In this document: piece after piece, positions 12,769 to 23,149 of the stretch
Numbering within the stretch: position 1 is the first letter of the stretch
How the letters are laid out: each line of letters starts with the position of its first letter
NCBI GenBank assembly: GCA_963580455.1
Contig: OY756962.1
Span: forward strand, 13,348,001-13,412,000
Direction of reading: 5' to 3'
Length of the DNA stretch: 64,000 nt
DNA from: Euonymus europaeus
Taxonomy: Eukaryota > Streptophyta > Magnoliopsida > Celastrales > Celastraceae
Made by a program: the position numbers and the translations under genes
Notes under the pieces: generated by a model
What the model saw: only the letters and a program-made list of their open reading frames with translations
Databases searched by the model: none
Told to the model about the DNA's origin: nothing

Positions 12769-12928
12769 GTTCAGCAACTTCGGACCAATAAAGTTGCTCG
12801 GGATACACTTTTTATTGTTCTTCTTTGTCAAATTTTACGAGTATAAGCTTCCAAGACTATTTCGATGCTAAAACACCATCTTTCTATGACAAATGGACAA
12901 AACCGTTAAAAGTCCCTCCATAGAGAGA
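12769..12928 (+). repeat. Reference monomer, class D
   Basis: Class D monomers usually follow class A and often begin GTTCAGCAAC or GTTTAGCAAC instead of GTTGAGCAAC. They read CTCGGGATAC, then TTCTTTGTCAAATTTTACG, CTTCCAAGACTATTTCGATG or CTTCCTAG, and the diagnostic tail GCTAAAACACCATCTTTC with TATGACAAATGG, ending AAGCCCCTCC, AAGCCTCTCC or (here) AAGTCCCTCC. This copy keeps the 9-bp dyad at its left end apart from the C in place of G in the first arm (TTCAGCAACTT). Its position between A and C is the usual order throughout the window. Confidence 0.85.
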
Positions 12929-13088
12929 GTTGAGCAACTTCGGACCATCAAAGTTTCTCGGTGTACACTTTTTATTGTTCTTCTATGTCAAATTTTACGC
13001 GTATAAGCTTACAAGATTATTTCGATTCCAAATCACCAACTTTCTAGGAGAAATGGACAAAACCGTTAAAAGCTCCTCCATAGCTCTA
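12929..13088 (+). repeat. Reference monomer, class C
   Basis: Class C is marked by GGACCATCAAAGTTTCTCGG followed by TGTACAC, then CAAATTTTACGCGTATAAG and a tail GATTCCAAATCACCAAC or CACGAAC with TTTCTAGGAGAAATGG or TTTCTATGAGAAATGG. The change GTTGCTC to GTTTCTC alters one base of the right arm of the conserved dyad. The copy here ends CCATAGCTCTAGTTGAG, a private variant shared by the three copies of the local 12-mer. Hybrids of a class C front with a class B tail (ACGCG joined to GCCAAAAAATGAAC) are common elsewhere, for example around 24,396-24,555. Confidence 0.85.
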
Positions 13089-13248
13089 GTTGAGCAACTT
13101 CGAACCGTCAAAGTTGCTCGGTGTGCACTTTTTATTGTTCTTCTATATGAAATTTTATGAGTATAAGCTTTCTAGATTATTGCGATGCCAAGAAATGAAC
13201 TTTTTACGACAAATGGACAAAACCGTTAAAAGCTCCTCCATAGAGAGA
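13089..13248 (+). repeat. Reference monomer, class B
   Basis: Class B carries CTTCGAACCGTCAAAG or CTTCGGACCAACAAAG, then GCTCGGTGTGCAC, TATGTGAAATTTTATGAG or TATGAGAAATTTTATGAG, and the tail GATGCCAAAAAATGAACTTT with TTACGACAAATGG, ending AAGCTCCTCC. The copy here has the local variants TTTCTAGATTATTGCGATG and CCAAGAAATGAAC. The class B tail contains an A-run and a T-run flanking TGAAC, a small AT dyad not present in the other classes. Confidence 0.85.
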
Positions 13249-16200
13249 GTTGAGCAACTTCGGACCAACAAAGTTGCTCGGGATACACTTTTTATTGTTC
13301 TTCTATGTCAAATTTTACAAGTATAACCTTCCAAGATTATTTCGATGCCCAAACACCAACTTTTTATCACAAATGGACAAAACCGTTAAAAGCCCTTCCA
13401 TAGAGAGAGTGGAGCAACTTCGGACCAACAAATTTGCTCGGGATACACTTTTTATTGTTCTTCTTTGTCAAATTTTACGCGTATAAGCTTCCTAGATTAT
13501 TTCGATGCCCAAACACCAACTTTTTATCACAAATGGACAAAACCGTTAAAAGCCTCTCCATAGAGAGAGTTGAGCAACTTCGGACTATCAAAGTTTCTCG
13601 GTGTACACTTTTTATTATTCTTCTTTGTAAAATTTTACGAGTATAAGCTTCCTAGATTATTTCGATGCTAAAACACCATCTTTCTATGACAAATGGACAA
13701 AACCGTTAAAAGCTCATCCATAGAGAGAGTTGCGCAACTTCGAACCGTCAAAGTTGCTCGGTGTGCACTTTTTATTGTTCTTCTATGTGAAATTTTATGA
13801 GTATAAGCTTCCAAGATTATTTCGATGCCAAAAAATGAACTTTTTACGACAAATGGACAAAACCGTTAAAAGCTCCTCCATAGAGAGAGTTGAGCAACTT
13901 CGGACCAACGAAGTTGCTCCGGATACACTTTTTATTGTTCTTCTATATCAAATTTTACGAGTATAAGCTTCCAAGATTATTTCGATGCCCAAACACCAAC
14001 TTTTTATCACAAATGGACAAAACCGTTAAAAGCCTTTCCATAGAGAGATCAGCAACTTCGGACCAACAAAGTTGCTCGGGATAGACTTTTTATTGTTCTT
14101 CTTTGTCAAATTTTACGAGTATAAGCTTCCAAGACTATTTCGATGCGAAAACACCATCTTTCTATGACAGATGAACAAAACCGTTAAAAGCCCCTCCATA
14201 GAGAGAGTTGAGCAACTTGGGACCATCAAAGTTTCTCGGTGTACACTTTTTATTGTTCTTCTATGTCAAATTTTACGCGTATAAGCTTCCAAGATTATTT
14301 CGATTCCAAATCACCAACTTTGTATGAGAAATGGACAAAACCGTTAAAAGCTCCTCCATAGAGAGAGTTGAGCAACTTCGAACCGTCAAAGTTGCTCGGT
14401 GTGCACTTTTTATTGTTCTTCTATGAGAAATTTTATGAGTATAAGCTTCCTAGATTATTTCGATGCCAAAAAATGAACTTTTTACGACAAATGGACAAAA
14501 CCGTTAAAAGCTCCTCCATAGAGAGAGTTGAGCAACTTCGGACCAACAAAGTTGTTCGGGATACACTTTTTATTGTTCTTCTATATCAAATTTTACGAGT
14601 ACAAGCTTCCATGATTATTTCGATGCCCAAACACCAACTTTTTATCACAAATTGACAAAACCGTTAAAAGCCCTTCCATAAAGAGTTCAGCAACTTCGGA
14701 CCAATAAAGTTGCTCGGGATACACTTTTTATTGTTCTTCTTTGTCAAATTTTACGAGTATAAGCTTCCAAGACTATTTCGATGCTAAAACACCATCTTTC
14801 TATGACAAATGGACAAAACCGTTAAAAGTCCCTCCATAGAGAGAGTTGAGCAACTTCGGACCATCAAAGTTTCTCGGTGTACACTTTTTATTGTTCTTCT
14901 ATGTCAAATTTTACGCGTATAAGCTTACAAGATTATTTCGATTCCAAATCACCAACTTTCTAGGAGAAATGGACAAAACCGTTAAAAGCTCCTCCATAGC
15001 TCTAGTTGAGCAACTTCGAACCGTCAAAGTTGCTCGGTGTGCACTTTTTATTGTTCTTCTATGTGAAATTTTATGAGTATAAGCTTTCTAGATTATTGCG
15101 ATGCCAAGAAATGAACTTTTTACGACAAATGGACAAAACCGTTAAAAGCTCCTCCATAGAGAGAGTTGAGCAACTTCGGACCAACAAAGTTGCTCGGGAT
15201 ACACTTTTTATTGTTCTTCTATGTCAAATTTTACAAGTATAACCTTCCAAGATTATTTCGATGCCCAAACACCAACTTTTTATCACAAATGGACAAAACC
15301 GTTAAAAGCCCTTCCATAGAGAGAGTGGAGCAACTTCGGACCAACAAATTTGCTCGGGATACACTTTTTATTGTTCTTCTTTGTCAAATTTTACGCGTAT
15401 AAGCTTCCTAGATTATTTCGATGCCCAAACACCAACTTTTTATCACAAATGGACAAAACCGTTAAAAGCCTCTCCATAGAGAGAGTTGAGCAACTTCGGA
15501 CTATCAAAGTTTCTCGGTGTACACTTTTTATTATTCTTCTTTGTAAAATTTTACGAGTATAAGCTTCCTAGATTATTTCGATGCTAAACCACCATCTTTC
15601 TATGACAAATGGACAAAACCGTTAAAAGCTCATCCATAGAGAGAGTTGCGCAACTTCGAACCGTCAAAGTTGCTCGGTGTGCACTTTTTATTGTTCTTCT
15701 ATGTGAAATTTTATGAGTATAAGCTTCCAAGATTATTTCGATGCCAAAAAATGAACTTTTTACGACAAATGGACAAAACCGTTAAAAGCTCCTCCATAGA
15801 GAGAGTTGAGCAACTTCGGACCAACGAAGTTGCTCCGGATACACTTTTTATTGTTCTTCTATGTCAAATTTTACGAGTATAAGCTTCCAAGCTTATTTCG
15901 ATGCCCAAACACCAACTTTTTATCACAAATGGACAAAACCGTTAAAAGCCCTTCCATAAAGAGAGTTCAGCAACTTCGGACCATCAAAGTTTCTCGGTGT
16001 ACACTTTTTATTGTTCTTTTATGTCAAATTTTACGCGTATAAGCTTCCAAGATTATTTCGATTCCAAATCACGAACTTTCAAGGAGAAATGGACAAAACC
16101 GTTAAAAGCTCCTCCATAGAGAGAGTTGAGCAACTTCGAACCGTCAAAGTTGCTCGGTGTGCACTTTTTATTGTTATTCTATGTCAAATTTTATGAGTAT

Positions 16201-19199
16201 AAGCTTCCAAGATTATTTCGATTCCAAATCACCAACTTTCTATGCGAAATGAACAAAACCGTTAAAAGCTCCTCCATAGAGAGAGTTGAGCAACTTCGGA
16301 CCAACAAAGTTGCTCCGGATACACTTTTTATTGTTCTTCTATGTCAAATTTTACGAGTACAAGCTTCCAAGATTATTTCGATGCCCAAATACCAACTTTT
16401 TATCACAAATGGATAAAACCGTTAAAAGCCCTTCCATAGAGAGAGTTGAGCAACTTCGGACCAACAAAGTTGCTCGGGATACACTTTTTATTATTCTTCT
16501 TTGTCAAATTTTACGGGTATAAGCTTCCTAGATTATTTCGATGCTAAAACACCATCTTTCTATGACAAATGGACAAAACCGTTAAAAGCCTCCACATAGA
16601 GAGAGTTGAGCAACTTCGGACCAACAAGGTTGCTCGTTGTGCACTTTTTATTGTTCTTCTATGTGAAATTTTATGAGTATAGGCTTCCTAGATTATTTCG
16701 ATGCCAAAAAATGAACTTTTTACGACAAATGGACAAAACCGTTAAAAGCTACTCCATAGAGAGAGTTGAGCAACTTCGGACCAACAAAGTTGCTCCGGAT
16801 ACACTTTTTATTGTTCTTCTATGTCAAATTTTACGAGTATAAGCTTCCAAGATTATTTCGATGCCCAAACACCCACTTTTTATCACAAACGGACAAAACC
16901 GTTAAAAGCCCTTCCATAGAGTGAGTTCAGCAACTTCGGACCAACAAAGTTTCTCGGGATACACTTTTTATTATTCTTCTTTGTCAAATTTTACGAGTAT
17001 AAGCTTCCTAGATTATTTCGATGCTAAAACACCATCTTTCTATGACAAAAGGACAAAACCGTTAAAAGCCCCTCCATAGAGAGAGTTGAGCAACTTCGGA
17101 CCATCAAAGTTGCTCGGTGTACACTTTTTATTGTTCTTCTATGTCAAATTTTACGCGTATAAGCTTCCAAGATTATTTCGATTCCAAATCACCAACTTTC
17201 TATGAGAAATAGACAAAATCGTTAAAAGCTCCTCCGTAGAGAGAGTTGAGCAACATCGAACCGTAAAAGTTGCTCGGTGTGCACTTTTTATTGTTCTTCC
17301 ATGAGAAATTTTATGAGTATAAGCTTCCTAGATTATTTCGATGGCAAAAAATGAACTTTTTACGACAAATGTACAAAACCGTTAAAAGCTCCTCCCAGAG
17401 AGAGTTGAGCAACTTCGGACCAACAAAGTTGCTCGGGATACACTTTTTATTATTCTTCTATGTCAAATTTTACGAGTATAAGCTTCCAAGATTATTTCGA
17501 TGCCCAAACACCAACTTTTTATCACAAATGGACAAAACCGTTAAAAGCCCTTCCATAGAGAGAGTTTAGCAACTTCGGACCAACAAAGTTGCCCGGGATA
17601 CACTTTTTATTATTCTTCTTTGTCAAATTTTACGAGTATAAGCTTCCTAGATTATTTCGATGCTAAAACACCATCTTTCTATGACAAATGGACAAAACCG
17701 TTAAAAGCCTCTCCATAGAGAGTGTTGAGCAACTTCGGACCATCAAAGTTTCTCGGTGTACACTTTTTATTGTTCTTCTATGTCAAATTTTACGCGTATA
17801 AGCTTCCTAGACTATTTCGATGCCAAAAAATGAACTTTTTACGACAAAGGGACAAAACCGTTAAAAGCTCCTCCATAGAGAGAGTTGAGCAACTTCGGAA
17901 CAACAAAGTTGCTCCGGATACACTTTTTATTGTTCTTCTATGTCAAATTTTACGAGTATAAGCTTCCAAGATTATTTCGATGCCCAAACACCAACTTTTT
18001 ATCACAAATGGACAAAACCGTTAAAAGCCCTTCCATAGAGAGAGTTTAGCAACTTCGGACCAACAAAGTTGCTCGGGATACACTTTTTATTTTTCTTCTT
18101 TGTCAAATTTTACGAGTATAAGCTTCCTAGATTATTTCGATGCTAAAACACCATCTTTCTATGACAAATGGACAAAACCGTTAAAAGCCTCTACATAGAG
18201 AGAGTTGAGCAACTTCGGACCAACAAGGTTGCTCGGTGTGCACTTTTTATTGTTCTTCTATGTGAAATTTTATGAGTATACGCTTCCTAGATTATTTCGA
18301 TGCCAAAAATTGAACTTTTTACGACAAATGGACAAAACCGTTAAAAGCTCCTCCATAGAGAGAGTTGAGCAACTTCGGGCCAACAAAGTTGCTCCGGATA
18401 CACTTTTTATTGTTCTTCTATGTCTAATTTTACGAGTATAAGCTTCCAATATTATTTCGATGCCCAAACACCAACTTTTTATCACAAATGGACAAAACCG
18501 TTAAAAGCCCTTCCATAGAGAGAGTTCAGCAACTTCGGACCAACAAAGTTGCTCGGGATACACTTTTTATTATTCTTCTTTGTCAAATTTTACGAGTATA
18601 AGCTTCCTAGATTATTTCGATGCTAAAACACCATCTTTCTATGACAAAAGGACAAAACCGTTAAAAGCCCCTCCATAGAGAGAGTTGAGCAACTTCGGAC
18701 CATCAAAGTTGCTCGGTGTACACTTTTTATTGTTCTTCTATGTCAAATTTTACGCGTATAAGCTTCCTAGATTATTTCGATGCTAAAACACCATCTTTCT
18801 ATGACAAATGGACAAAACCGTTAAAAGCCTCTACATAGAGAGAGTTGAGCAACTTCGGACCAACAAGGTTGCTCGTTGTGCACTTTTTATTGTTCTTCTA
18901 TGTGAAATTTTATGAGTATAGGCTTCCTAGATTATTTCGATGCCAAAAAATGAACTTTTTACGACAAATGGACAAAACCGTTAAAAGCTCCTCCATAGAG
19001 AGAGTTGAGCAACTTCGGACCAACAAAGTTGCTCGGGATACACTTTTTATTGTTCTTCTTTGTCAAATTTTACGAGTATAAGCTTCCAAGACTATTTCGA
19101 TGCTAAAACACCATCTTTCTATGACAAATGGACAAAACCGTTAAAAGCCCCTCCATAGAGAGAGTTGAGCAACTTCGGACCATCAAAGTAGCTCGGGAT

Positions 19200-21070
19200 A
19201 CACTTTTTATTGTTGTTCTTTATCAAATTTTACGAGTATAAGCTTCCAAGATTATTTCGATGCCCAAACACCAAATTTTTATCACAAATGGACAAAACCG
19301 TTAAAAGCTCCTCCATAGAGAGAGTTGAGCAACTTCGGACCAAAAAAGTTGTTCGGGATACACTTTTTATTGTTCTTCTATATCAAATTTTACGAGTATA
19401 AGCTTCCATGATTATTTCGATGCCCAAACACCAACTTTTTATCCCAAATGGACAAAACCGTTAAAAGCCCTTCCATAAAGAGTTCAGCAACTTCGGACCA
19501 ACAAAGTTGCTCGGGATACACTTTTTATTTCGATACCAAAAAATGAACTTTTTACGAAAAATGGACAAAACCGTTAAAAGCCTCTCCATAGAGAGAGTTG
19601 AGCAACTTCGGACCATCAAAGTTTCTCGGTGTACACTTTTTATTGTTGTTCTATGTCAAATTTTACGCGTATAAGCTTCCAAGATTATTTCGATTCCAAA
19701 TCACCAACTTTCTAGGAGAAATGGACAAAACCGTTAAAAGCTCCTCCATAGAGAGAGTTGAGCAACTTCAAACCGTCAAAGTTGCTCGGTGTGCACTTTT
19801 TATTGTTCTTCTATGTGAAATTTTATGAGTATAAGCTTTCTAGATTATTGCGATGCCAAGAAATGAACTTTTTACGACAAATGGACAAAACCGTTAAAAG
19901 CTCCTCCATAGAGAGAGTTGAGCAACTTCGGACCAACAAAGTTGCTCCGGATACACTTTTTATAGTTTTTCTATGTCAAATTTTACAAGTATAAGCTTCC
20001 AAGATTATTTCGATGCCCAAACACTAACTTTTTATCGCAAATGGACAAAACCATTAAAAGCCCTTCCATAGAGAGAGTTGAGCAACTTCAGACCAACAAA
20101 GTTGCTCGGGATACACTTTTTATTGTTGTTCTTTATCAAATTTTACGAGTATAAGCTTCCAAGATTATTTCGATACCCAAACACCAAATTTTTATCACAA
20201 ATGGACAAAACCGTTAAAAGCTCCTCCATAGAGAGAGTTGAGCAACTTCGGACCAAAAAAGTTGTTCGGGATACACTTTTTATTGTTCTTCTATATCAAA
20301 TTTTACGAGTATAAGCTTCCATGATTATTTCGATGCCCAAACACCAACTTTTTATCCCAAATGGACAAAACCGTTAAAACCCCTTCCATAAAGAGTTCAG
20401 CAACTTCGGACCAACAAAGTTGCTCGGGATACACTTTTTATTGTTCTTCTTTGTCAAATTTTACGAGTATAAGCTTCCAAAACTATTTCGATGCTAAAAC
20501 ACCATCTTTCTATGACAAATGGACAAAACCGTTAAAAGCCCCTCCATAGAGAGAGTTGAGCAACTTCGGACCATCAAAGTTTCTCGGTGTACACTTTTTA
20601 TTGTTCTTCTATGTCAAATTTTACGCGTATAAGCTTCCAAGATTATTTCGATTCCAAATCACCAACTTTCTAGGAGAAATGGGCAAAACCGTTAAAAGCT
20701 CCTCCATAGAGAGAGTTGAGCAACTTCGAACCGTCAAAAGTTGCTCGGTGTGCACTTTTTATTGTTCTTCTATGTGAAATTTTATGAGTATAAGCTTTCT
20801 AGATTACTGCGATGCCAAGAAATGAACTTTTTACGACAAATGGACAAAACCGTTAAAAGCTCCTCCATAGAGAGAGTTGAGCAACTTCGGACCAACAAAG
20901 TTGCTCCGGATACACTTTTTATTGTTTTTCTATGTCAAATTTTACAAGTATAAGCTTCCAAGATTATTTCGATGCCCAAAAACCAACTTTTTATCGCAAA
21001 TGGACAAAACCGTTAAAAGCCCTTCCATAGAGAGAGTTGAGCAACTTCAGACCAACAAAGTTGCTCGGGA
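19200..21070. repeat. 6-mer tandem duplication with one truncated monomer
   Basis: About 19,200-20,113 repeats at about 20,113-21,070. Shared marks are TTATTGTTGTTCTTTATC, ACCAAAAAAGTTGTTCGG, CCATGATT, TTTATCCCAAATGG and GCTTTCTAGATTA. The offset is 913 bp before the truncated monomer at 19,482 and 958-959 bp after it; the jump equals the 45 bp missing from that monomer. The second copy has one extra A (GTCAAAAGTTG near 20,731). Confidence 0.8.
19482..19596 (+). repeat. Truncated hybrid monomer, 115 bp
   Basis: This monomer starts in class D form (GTTCAGCAAC, CTCGGGATACAC) and jumps from CTTTTTATT directly to TCGATACCAAAAAATGAAC, losing 45 bp that normally contain CAAATTTTACGAG and the HindIII site. 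TTATT is present at both normal borders, so the joint lies in a 5-bp direct repeat. The tail after the joint is class B, whereas the matching monomer of the next 6-mer copy (from 20,395) has a class D tail. The joint may therefore join two different monomers rather than delete within one. Confidence 0.9.
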
Positions 21071-23149
21071 TACACTTTTTATTGTTCTTCTTTGTCAAAT
21101 TTTACGGGTATAAGCTTCCTAGATTTTTTCGATGCTAAAACACCATCTTTCTATGACAAATGGACAAAACCGTTAAAAGCCCCTCCATAGAGAGAGTTGA
21201 GCAACTTCGGACCATCAAAGTTTCTCGGTGTACACTTTTTATTGTTCTTCTATGTCAAATTTTACGCGTATAAGCTTCCAAGATTATTTCGATTCCGAAT
21301 CACAAACTTTCTATGAGAAATGGACAAAACCGTTAAAAGCTCCTCCATAGAGAGAGTTGAGCAACTTCGAACCGTCAAAGTTGCTCGGTGTGCACTTTTT
21401 ATTGTTCTTCTATGAGAAATTTTATGAGTATAAGCTTCCTAGATTATTTCGATGCCAAAAAATGAACTTTTTACGACAAATGGACAAAACCGTTAAAAGC
21501 TCCTCCATAGAGAGAGTTGAGCAACTTCGGGCCAACAAAGTTGCTTCGGATACACTTTTTATTGTTCTTCTTTGTCAAATTTTACGAGTATAAGCTTCCA
21601 AGATTATTTCGATGCCCAAACACCAACTTTTTATCACAAATGGACAAAACCGTTAAAAGCCCTTCCATAGAGAGAGTTCAGCAACTTCGGACCAACAAAG
21701 TTGCTCGGGATACACTTTTTATTATTCTTCTTTGTCAAATTTTATGAGTATAAGCTTCCTAGATTATTTCGATGCTAAAACACCATCTTTCTATGACAAA
21801 AAAACAAAACCGTTAAAAGCCCCTCCATAGAGAGAGTTGAGCAACTTCGGACCATCAAAGTTGCTCGGTGTACACTTTTTATTGTTCTTCTATGTCAAAT
21901 TTTACGCGTATAAGCTTCCTAGATTATTTCGATGCGAAAACACCATCTTTCTATGACAAATGGACAAAACCGTTAAAAGCCTCTACATAGAGAGAGTTGA
22001 GCAACTTCGGACCAACAAGGTTGCTCGTTGTGCACTTTTTATTGTTCTTCTATGTGAAATTTTATGAGTATAGCCTTCCTAGACTATTTCGATGCTAAAA
22101 CACCATCTTTCTATGACAAATGGACAAAACCGTTAAAAGCCTCTCCATAAAGAGTGTTGAGCAACTTCGGACCATCAAAGTTTCTCGGTGTACACTTTTT
22201 ATTGTTCTTCTATGTCAAATTTTACGCGTATAAGCTTCCTAGATTATTTCGATGCCAAAAAAATAACTTTTTACGACAAATGGACAAAACCGTTAAAAGC
22301 TCCTCCATAGAGAGAGTTGAGCAACTTCGGACAAACAAAGTTGCTCCGGATACACTTTTTATTGTTCTTCTATGTCAAATTTTATGAGTATAAGCTTCCA
22401 AGATTATTTCGGTGCCCAAACACCAACTTTTTATCACAAATGGACAAAACCGTTAAAAGCCCTTCCATAGAGAGAGTTTAGCAACTTCGGACCAACAAAG
22501 TTGCTCGGGATACACTTTTTATTATTCTTCTTTGTCAAATTTTACGAGTACAAGCTTCGTAGATTATTTCGATGCTAAAACACCATCTTTCTATGACAAA
22601 TGGACAAAACCGTTAAAAGCCTCTACATAGAGAGAGTTGAGCAACTTCGGACAAACAAGGTTGCTCGGTGTGCACTTTTTATTGTTCTTCTATGTGAAAT
22701 TTTATGAGTATACGCTTCCTAGATTATTCCGATGCCAAAAAATGAACTTTTTACGACAAATGGACAAAACCGTTAAAAGCTCCTCCATAGAGGGAGTTGA
22801 GCAACTTCGGACCAACAAAGTTGCTCCGGATACACATTTTATTGTTCTTCTATGTCAAATTTTACGAGTATAATCTTCCAAGATTATTTCGATGCCCAAA
22901 CACCAACTTTTTATAACAAATGGACAAAACCGTTAAAAGCCCTTCCATAGAGAGAGTTCAGCAACTTCGGACCAACAAAGTTGCTCGGGATACACTTTTT
23001 ATTATTCTTTTTTGTCAAATTTTACGAGTATAAGCTTCCTAGATTATTTCGATGCTAAAACACCATCTTTCTATGACAAAAGGACAAAACCGTTAAAAGC
23101 CCCTCCATAGAGAGAGTTGAGCAACTTCGGACCATCAAAGTTGCTCCAG

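Larger units (their letters stand above)
10110..15860. repeat. 12-mer HOR, 1,916 bp x 3
   Basis: Three nearly identical units lie at about 10,110-12,024, 12,025-13,940 and 13,941-15,856. Each holds three A-D-C-B-like tetramers and two monomers shortened by 2 bp, giving 12 x 160 minus 4. Marks in every unit include AGAGAGATCAGC, GGGATAGACTTT, TATGACAGATGAAC, CCATAGCTCTAG, TATTGCGATGCCAAGAAATG and GAGAGTGGAGC. The first unit lacks one A (GCCAAAAATGAAC near 10,637), so its period is 1,915. The units differ at only a handful of sites, for example CAACTTGGGACC near 14,215 and CTAAACCACC near 15,585 in the third. Such identity implies recent amplification. Confidence 0.92.

Noticed and set aside
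13256..13283. Possible CENP-B box, because TTCGG and CTCGGG both occur near the start of monomers
   Set aside because: The CENP-B box needs TTCG and CGGG 7 nt apart with an A between them. Here they are 16 nt apart and the central pattern is absent.
19482..19596. Transposon insertion or excision scar at the truncated monomer
   Set aside because: There is no foreign sequence, inverted repeat or target-site duplication. A 45-bp loss at a TTATT direct repeat explains it.
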